In this document: in pieces, positions 61,218 to 64,000 of the stretch
Layout of the letters: every line of letters begins with the position of its first letter
Position numbering within the stretch: position 1 is the first letter of the stretch
Virus record (IMG/VR): IMGVR_UViG_3300048580_000526
Coordinates: 25,964 to 89,963 of that record
Reading direction: 5' to 3' (one strand)
Length of the DNA: 64,000 nucleotides
Source of the DNA: a virus
The notes under the pieces: model-generated
The model's input: the letters and a program-made list of their open reading frames with translations, nothing else
Told to the model about the DNA's origin: nothing
Database searches by the model: none
Made by a program: the position numbers and the translations under genes

Positions 61218-62117
61218 TTATACCTTATAAATGTTGTAATCGTAGAATGTTTTTTGGGATTCGAAGATATAGTTATTCAAGAACTCGTTTGAATTCAATT
61301 TGATGCACAAATACCCGGTGGTCATGCTTGGAACATTAGACAAATCTAATGTTAAAATCGTCCCCTCTAAAGTGAATGGGATATTGGAACTGACTGTTAT
61401 CAAGTCTGCTAAATTTGGGGGCAACAATGGTTTAACATCATTTGTAAAAAGTTCAATCGTCAAAGTGTCTTCATTAACGAACACTGTTTTCTTCCCGATA
61501 ATTTGTTCCACTCCAGCAGTAAAATTGACTGTGAAGAATTTATTTTTTAGGTATTCGGTTGAAGAAGATGCTATAATGGTTGAAGTTGAACTTTTAATAG
61601 TCATCCCTCTATTAGCATTAACCACAGCAGCGGAATTCAAAATCCCTGTATAGATTGGAAGGGTACCAACTTTAAAGAATGTTGCGAATGAGAAGAAGAA
61701 CGCTGGCATGGATTCATCTGCCACAACCAATTCTGCGGTTTCGCAATTTATGAATGAACCATCTGGATTTCTTGAATAATACCCCAACCCTGTTAAAAGA
61801 TTTTGGTCTGTTACCAATCCCGGTACTGGGGACATAATATAGCAGTTATTGTATCTGTCACAATATTGTTTAATATTGGCTACTGAAACAACACGATGGA
61901 AATCTGTAGCATTTGGGTTTGTAATATCGTTGATGTTGAAAATTCTGTGCCCGAAAATTAGATTATCATTTGATTTGTCAAAATATAGTGTGAATAGATA
62001 GTTATTATTATGGAAGAAAGTGTATTGGGGTGCTTGTCCCCTTACATAATTTTCGATTTCATAAATCATATCTTTTTGGTTTAAAGCACTATCTTGGATA
62101 ATATATAAATCATTCAT
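61218..62117 (-). CDS. Paralogue 3 of a three-member family, first gene of the leftward operon
   Basis: 299 residues. The core reads FFKVGTLPIYTGILNSAAVVN, KNKFFTVNFTAGVEQIIG, NEDTLTIELFTND, aligned with the other two. The N-terminal part (MNDLYIIQDSALNQKDMIYEIENYV) and a Cys/Tyr segment (IKQYCDRYNNCYIM) stand out; no known domain. A strong ribosome site (AAAGGAG) precedes the ATG, and a late GATAAATA lies at 62139-62146, so the operon is probably late-expressed. Some codons are more C-ending than in the other two paralogues. Confidence 0.6.
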   Translation of the reverse strand: MNDLYIIQDSALNQKDMIYEIENYVRGQAPQYTFFHNNNYLFTLYFDKSNDNLIFGHRIFNINDITNPNATDFHRVVSVANIKQYCDRYNNCYIMSPVPGLVTDQNLLTGLGYYSRNPDGSFINCETAELVVADESMPAFFFSFATFFKVGTLPIYTGILNSAAVVNANRGMTIKSSTSTIIASSSTEYLKNKFFTVNFTAGVEQIIGKKTVFVNEDTLTIELFTNDVKPLLPPNLADLITVSSNIPFTLEGTILTLDLSNVPSMTTGYLCIKLNSNEFLNNYIFESQKTFYDYNIYKV

Positions 62118-62138
62118 TTTAAAAATCTCCTTTTCTTT

Positions 62139-62146
62139 TATTTATC
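62139..62146 (-). promoter_or_regulatory. Late promoter GATAAATA of the radical SAM cluster
   Basis: GATAAATAAAAG on the minus strand, 22 bases before the ATG at 62117. Divergent from the host-type promoter at 62164. Confidence 0.6.
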
Positions 62147-62163
62147 ATTTTCGAACAAAGTGG

Positions 62164-62191
62164 TTGACATTTTTTAAAAACCTGTTATTAT
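62164..62191 (+). promoter_or_regulatory. Host-type promoter TTGACA-N16-TATTAT
   Basis: TTGACA (62164-62169), 16 bases, TATTAT (62186-62191), with TG before the -10. 26 bases before the ATG at 62217. Confidence 0.7.
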
Positions 62192-62216
62192 GATCAGACA
62201 ATTTAGGAGAAAGAAA

Positions 62217-62414
62217 ATGGATACCCCTTATAACGTCACCGCTGCAGCCAAGTATCTCAACGAAAACGGACGTCACCTTTATCTTGTCCCCAAGAATTTT
62301 CTTGATGAAGATGATGCCAATCCCATCATGCTCAGTACTGATGGACCTGACCATCCCAATTTTAACCTTTTCATTGAAACTGGTTTTGTCTATCTCGGTA
62401 AAGTCACCATTTAA
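62217..62414 (+). CDS. Small hypothetical protein
   Basis: 65 residues from ATG 62217 (AGGAG 8 bases upstream; the ATG at 62190 overlaps the promoter and is unlikely). The product (MDTPYNVTAAAKYLNENGRHLYLVPKNFLDEDD...) is soluble and unrecognised. Its codons are more C-ending than those of the structural genes. It and the next gene form an early-type unit behind a host promoter. Confidence 0.6.
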   Translation: MDTPYNVTAAAKYLNENGRHLYLVPKNFLDEDDANPIMLSTDGPDHPNFNLFIETGFVYLGKVTI

Positions 62415-62429
62415 ATTAGGAGAACCATT

Positions 62430-62810
62430 ATGGCTAAAGAAGTTTCCAAGCTTGCGTATCAATTTTTCAACAATTCCCTCCCCCCTGAAACCCCTGTTCT
62501 ATTGTTTGGTGGGGTTCTGGCGAAGATGAATGAATTTCTTCTTCCCCTTGGTTTGGACGCTGGTGCATTGTGGGTTACCAATCTTAGTAAGTATGATAAC
62601 CTTGTCAAAGTCGTTGCGATGGGCGAACCACTCAATTCCCATTTCTGTCGATTTTGGATGGATCAGGTTGTTGATGGATTTGGGCATCAGCTTTTTAATA
62701 CTGTGTTCGCAACCCGTTTTCTCAATCGTGACGACCCGAACAAGTCAGATCGAGACGCAGACGCCCTTGCGACAAAAGTTACAAATCAATACTACGATTA
62801 CTTCCGTTAA
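62430..62810 (+). CDS. Hypothetical protein
   Basis: 126 residues with AGGAG upstream, 15 bases after the previous stop. The sequence (MAKEVSKLAYQFFNNSLPPETPVLLFGG, LDAGALWVTNLSKYDNLVKVVAMG, FGHQLFNTVFATRFL) contains hydrophobic strands but no clear membrane span or motif. Unrecognised. Likely co-transcribed with the 62217 gene. Confidence 0.6.
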   Translation: MAKEVSKLAYQFFNNSLPPETPVLLFGGVLAKMNEFLLPLGLDAGALWVTNLSKYDNLVKVVAMGEPLNSHFCRFWMDQVVDGFGHQLFNTVFATRFLNRDDPNKSDRDADALATKVTNQYYDYFR

Positions 62811-62813
62811 AAT

Positions 62814-62842
62814 TTGACAACGACACAATTAACTGTTATTAT
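62814..62842 (+). promoter_or_regulatory. Host-type promoter TTGACA-N17-TATTAT
   Basis: TTGACA (62814-62819), 17 bases, TATTAT (62837-62842), with TG before the -10. 27 bases before the ATG at 62870. Confidence 0.7.
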
Positions 62843-62869
62843 CAGGTATAACTCAGAGAGGGATTCCAA

Positions 62870-63097
62870 ATGATAACAGTTAATTTTACTGAAGAAGAAG
62901 CTAAAAACGCTATAAGGTGCATAACAGCCACCACCAAAGAATTGAAGTATCTTATTGAAAACTATAAGAATTTTGGAGAGGAGAACACCAAGAACGCCAA
63001 AGACGCAAGAAGGGAGATGAAATTTTTTCGCAACTTGAAACAGACCTTGGAAGAACAATTAGCCCCTAAAGAGGAAGTAATTCCCCAAGAAGGATAA
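62870..63097 (+). CDS. Small helical hypothetical protein
   Basis: 75 residues, nearly all charged helix (FTEEEAKNAIRCITATTKELKYLIENY, NLKQTLEEQLAPKEE), probably a coiled coil. AGAGAGGGA precedes the ATG. No family is recognised. It is followed by a late GATAAATA and the 63120 gene. Confidence 0.6.
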   Translation: MITVNFTEEEAKNAIRCITATTKELKYLIENYKNFGEENTKNAKDARREMKFFRNLKQTLEEQLAPKEEVIPQEG

Positions 63098-63100
63098 ATA
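63093..63100 (+). promoter_or_regulatory. Late element GATAAATA
   Basis: Overlaps the stop of the 62870 gene; 19 bases before the ATG at 63120. Confidence 0.4.
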
Positions 63101-63119
63101 GACGAAGGGGGAAAATATT

Positions 63120-63488
63120 ATGGACGAAGACGAAAAATTCCAAGAACCCAAGCGGGCGAAACGCAGACGAATATTAGAGAAATTGGTTCAACGCTTTTAC
63201 AAAGAGTCATTAGAGTCCAATAATTATTGGATTTATGACTGTGGGAATCGTTATTCAGCATATGGTGGTTATTCATACACAGACCCTGAAGACAACAAAC
63301 AATTTCTTTTGCGTCAAGCTAAAAAAATGGTCGACCATCCATGTAAACCTTGTAGATATTTTGGTAATCCAAGAAAGAAAAAGGGTTATACTTCTGGTGT
63401 GTATGTTTATACCCTTCAAGAACGAAGAATGCATGAAGATTTTATGCAACAATTAACTGATTTATATATGGAAGAGGATGATGAGTAA
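63120..63488 (+). CDS. Hypothetical basic protein
   Basis: 122 residues with a basic start (KRAKRRRILEKLVQRFYK), an aromatic middle (YWIYDCGNRYSAYGGYSYTDP) with a CKPC pair (HPCKPCRYFGNP) and an acidic end. The CxxC plus basic patches suggest nucleic-acid binding, but only one Cys pair is near. Unrecognised. Its stop overlaps the kinase start by 8 bases. GGGGG upstream serves as ribosome site. Confidence 0.6.
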   Translation: MDEDEKFQEPKRAKRRRILEKLVQRFYKESLESNNYWIYDCGNRYSAYGGYSYTDPEDNKQFLLRQAKKMVDHPCKPCRYFGNPRKKKGYTSGVYVYTLQERRMHEDFMQQLTDLYMEEDDE

Positions 63489-64000
63489 TAAAAGAATACC
63501 GCTGCACAGTTTAGTTTTGTTGATTGGTTCTCCATGTTCTGGAAAGAGTAAATTCGCCAAAGAACATTTCCAACCTCATGAGATTATTGATGCCGAACAA
63601 TTAAAATATGATTTGTGTGGGACTTATAATCGATATGACATCTATAATGAAATTTTTGAGGAAATCAAGCATCGTATTAGAACAAAATTATCCATTGGTG
63701 AACGGGTGGTGGTTGATTACTTGAATTTGAAAAAATGGGAACGAGTGAAATTAGCCCAAATCGCCAATGATTTTGATGTTCCAGTATTTTATATAATCAT
63801 CAATTGTTCATTGGATGAAAAAATTTCCAGAACCACACCAGAAAACAAATGGCTTATTGAAAAGCAGCATGACATTTATTTAAAGAACGAAGCTGATATT
63901 TTGAAGGGTGATAGTGTAGCTGAAGTAGTCAATCCAAAGACAGACCAAATTACCATCATCAACAAATTGCCAGCGAAAGATTTAGTCCATCATCTTCGGG
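63481..64000 (+). CDS. P-loop kinase, polynucleotide-kinase-like, C-terminus outside window
   Basis: The frame opens at ATG 63481 and runs to the window edge (173 codons seen). LIGSPCSGKSKFAK (Walker A, residues 15-27) is followed by EIIDAEQLKYDLCG and VVVDYLNLKKWERVKLAQIA, the layout of the kinase domain of bacterial and phage Pnkp-type end-healing enzymes, in which Asp replaces part of Walker B. These phosphorylate 5'-OH ends of RNA or DNA. Whether a phosphatase or ligase domain follows cannot be seen. It overlaps the 63120 gene by 8 bases. Confidence 0.75.
   Translation, partial: MSNKRIPLHSLVLLIGSPCSGKSKFAKEHFQPHEIIDAEQLKYDLCGTYNRYDIYNEIFEEIKHRIRTKLSIGERVVVDYLNLKKWERVKLAQIANDFDVPVFYIIINCSLDEKISRTTPENKWLIEKQHDIYLKNEADILKGDSVAEVVNPKTDQITIINKLPAKDLVHHLR

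Noticed and set aside
62284-62529. 81-residue frame overlapping the two early-type genes
   Set aside because: Different frame, lies across the gap between two genes with good ribosome sites, no start signal.

Overview
The window is part of a large, AT-rich genome of a T4-like contractile-tailed phage (myovirus). The evidence is a run of recognisable T4-type baseplate genes (gp48/gp54-like pair, gp53, hub, gp5-like spike, gp25, gp6), a large tail-fibre region, and repeated T4-type late-promoter elements (GATAAATA/TATAAATA) 20-40 bases before many start codons. The host cannot be named from the sequence. The cell-wall hydrolase domains and an encoded c-di-GMP enzyme fit a Gram-negative bacterium. 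No tRNA, rRNA or CRISPR array was seen.

Layout. 1-545: one incomplete leftward gene. 678-10041: rightward baseplate genes (nucleotidyltransferase, two paralogous tube-cap/initiator proteins, gp53, hub with a C-terminal lysozyme-like domain, spike, two-domain peptidoglycan hydrolase). 10010-12148: a leftward insert with two paralogous HNH-like proteins and three small proteins, two of which look faintly spanin-like. 12303-32365: gp25, gp6, a single 15 kb gene for a 5022-residue structural protein, and two small tail genes. 32391-34427: a leftward accessory island with a TnpB (RNA-guided nuclease family) gene, a strongly folded leader RNA and three small genes. 34525-50542: the adhesion region, with five fibre paralogues sharing one N-terminal module, four smaller fibre/tip paralogues, assembly-type small proteins and an Asp-box beta-propeller. 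50613-53072: a PAS-PAS-PAS-GGDEF-EAL protein. 53109-54208: two small tail-tip proteins, one interrupted by a mini-intein. 54314-55399: a duplicated small gene flanking a RelE-like protein. 55373-62117: a leftward cluster built around a tandem radical SAM/SPASM enzyme and three related proteins of unknown function. 62217-64000: small early-type genes and the start of a P-loop polynucleotide-kinase-like gene.

Regulation visible in the sequence. Structural genes follow late-type GATAAATA elements. In three places these sit exactly 7 bases after a 16-base inverted repeat (TTAAC...GTTAA). Accessory genes instead follow host-type promoters, TTGACA-N16/17-TATTAT in the four best cases. The radical SAM cluster has a late-type element, so it is probably expressed with the virion genes.

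The best candidates for an undescribed system are the radical SAM cluster with its three paralogous partners, the phage-borne c-di-GMP enzyme inside the fibre locus, and the mini-intein that splits a Cys-x-Cys tail-tip motif.
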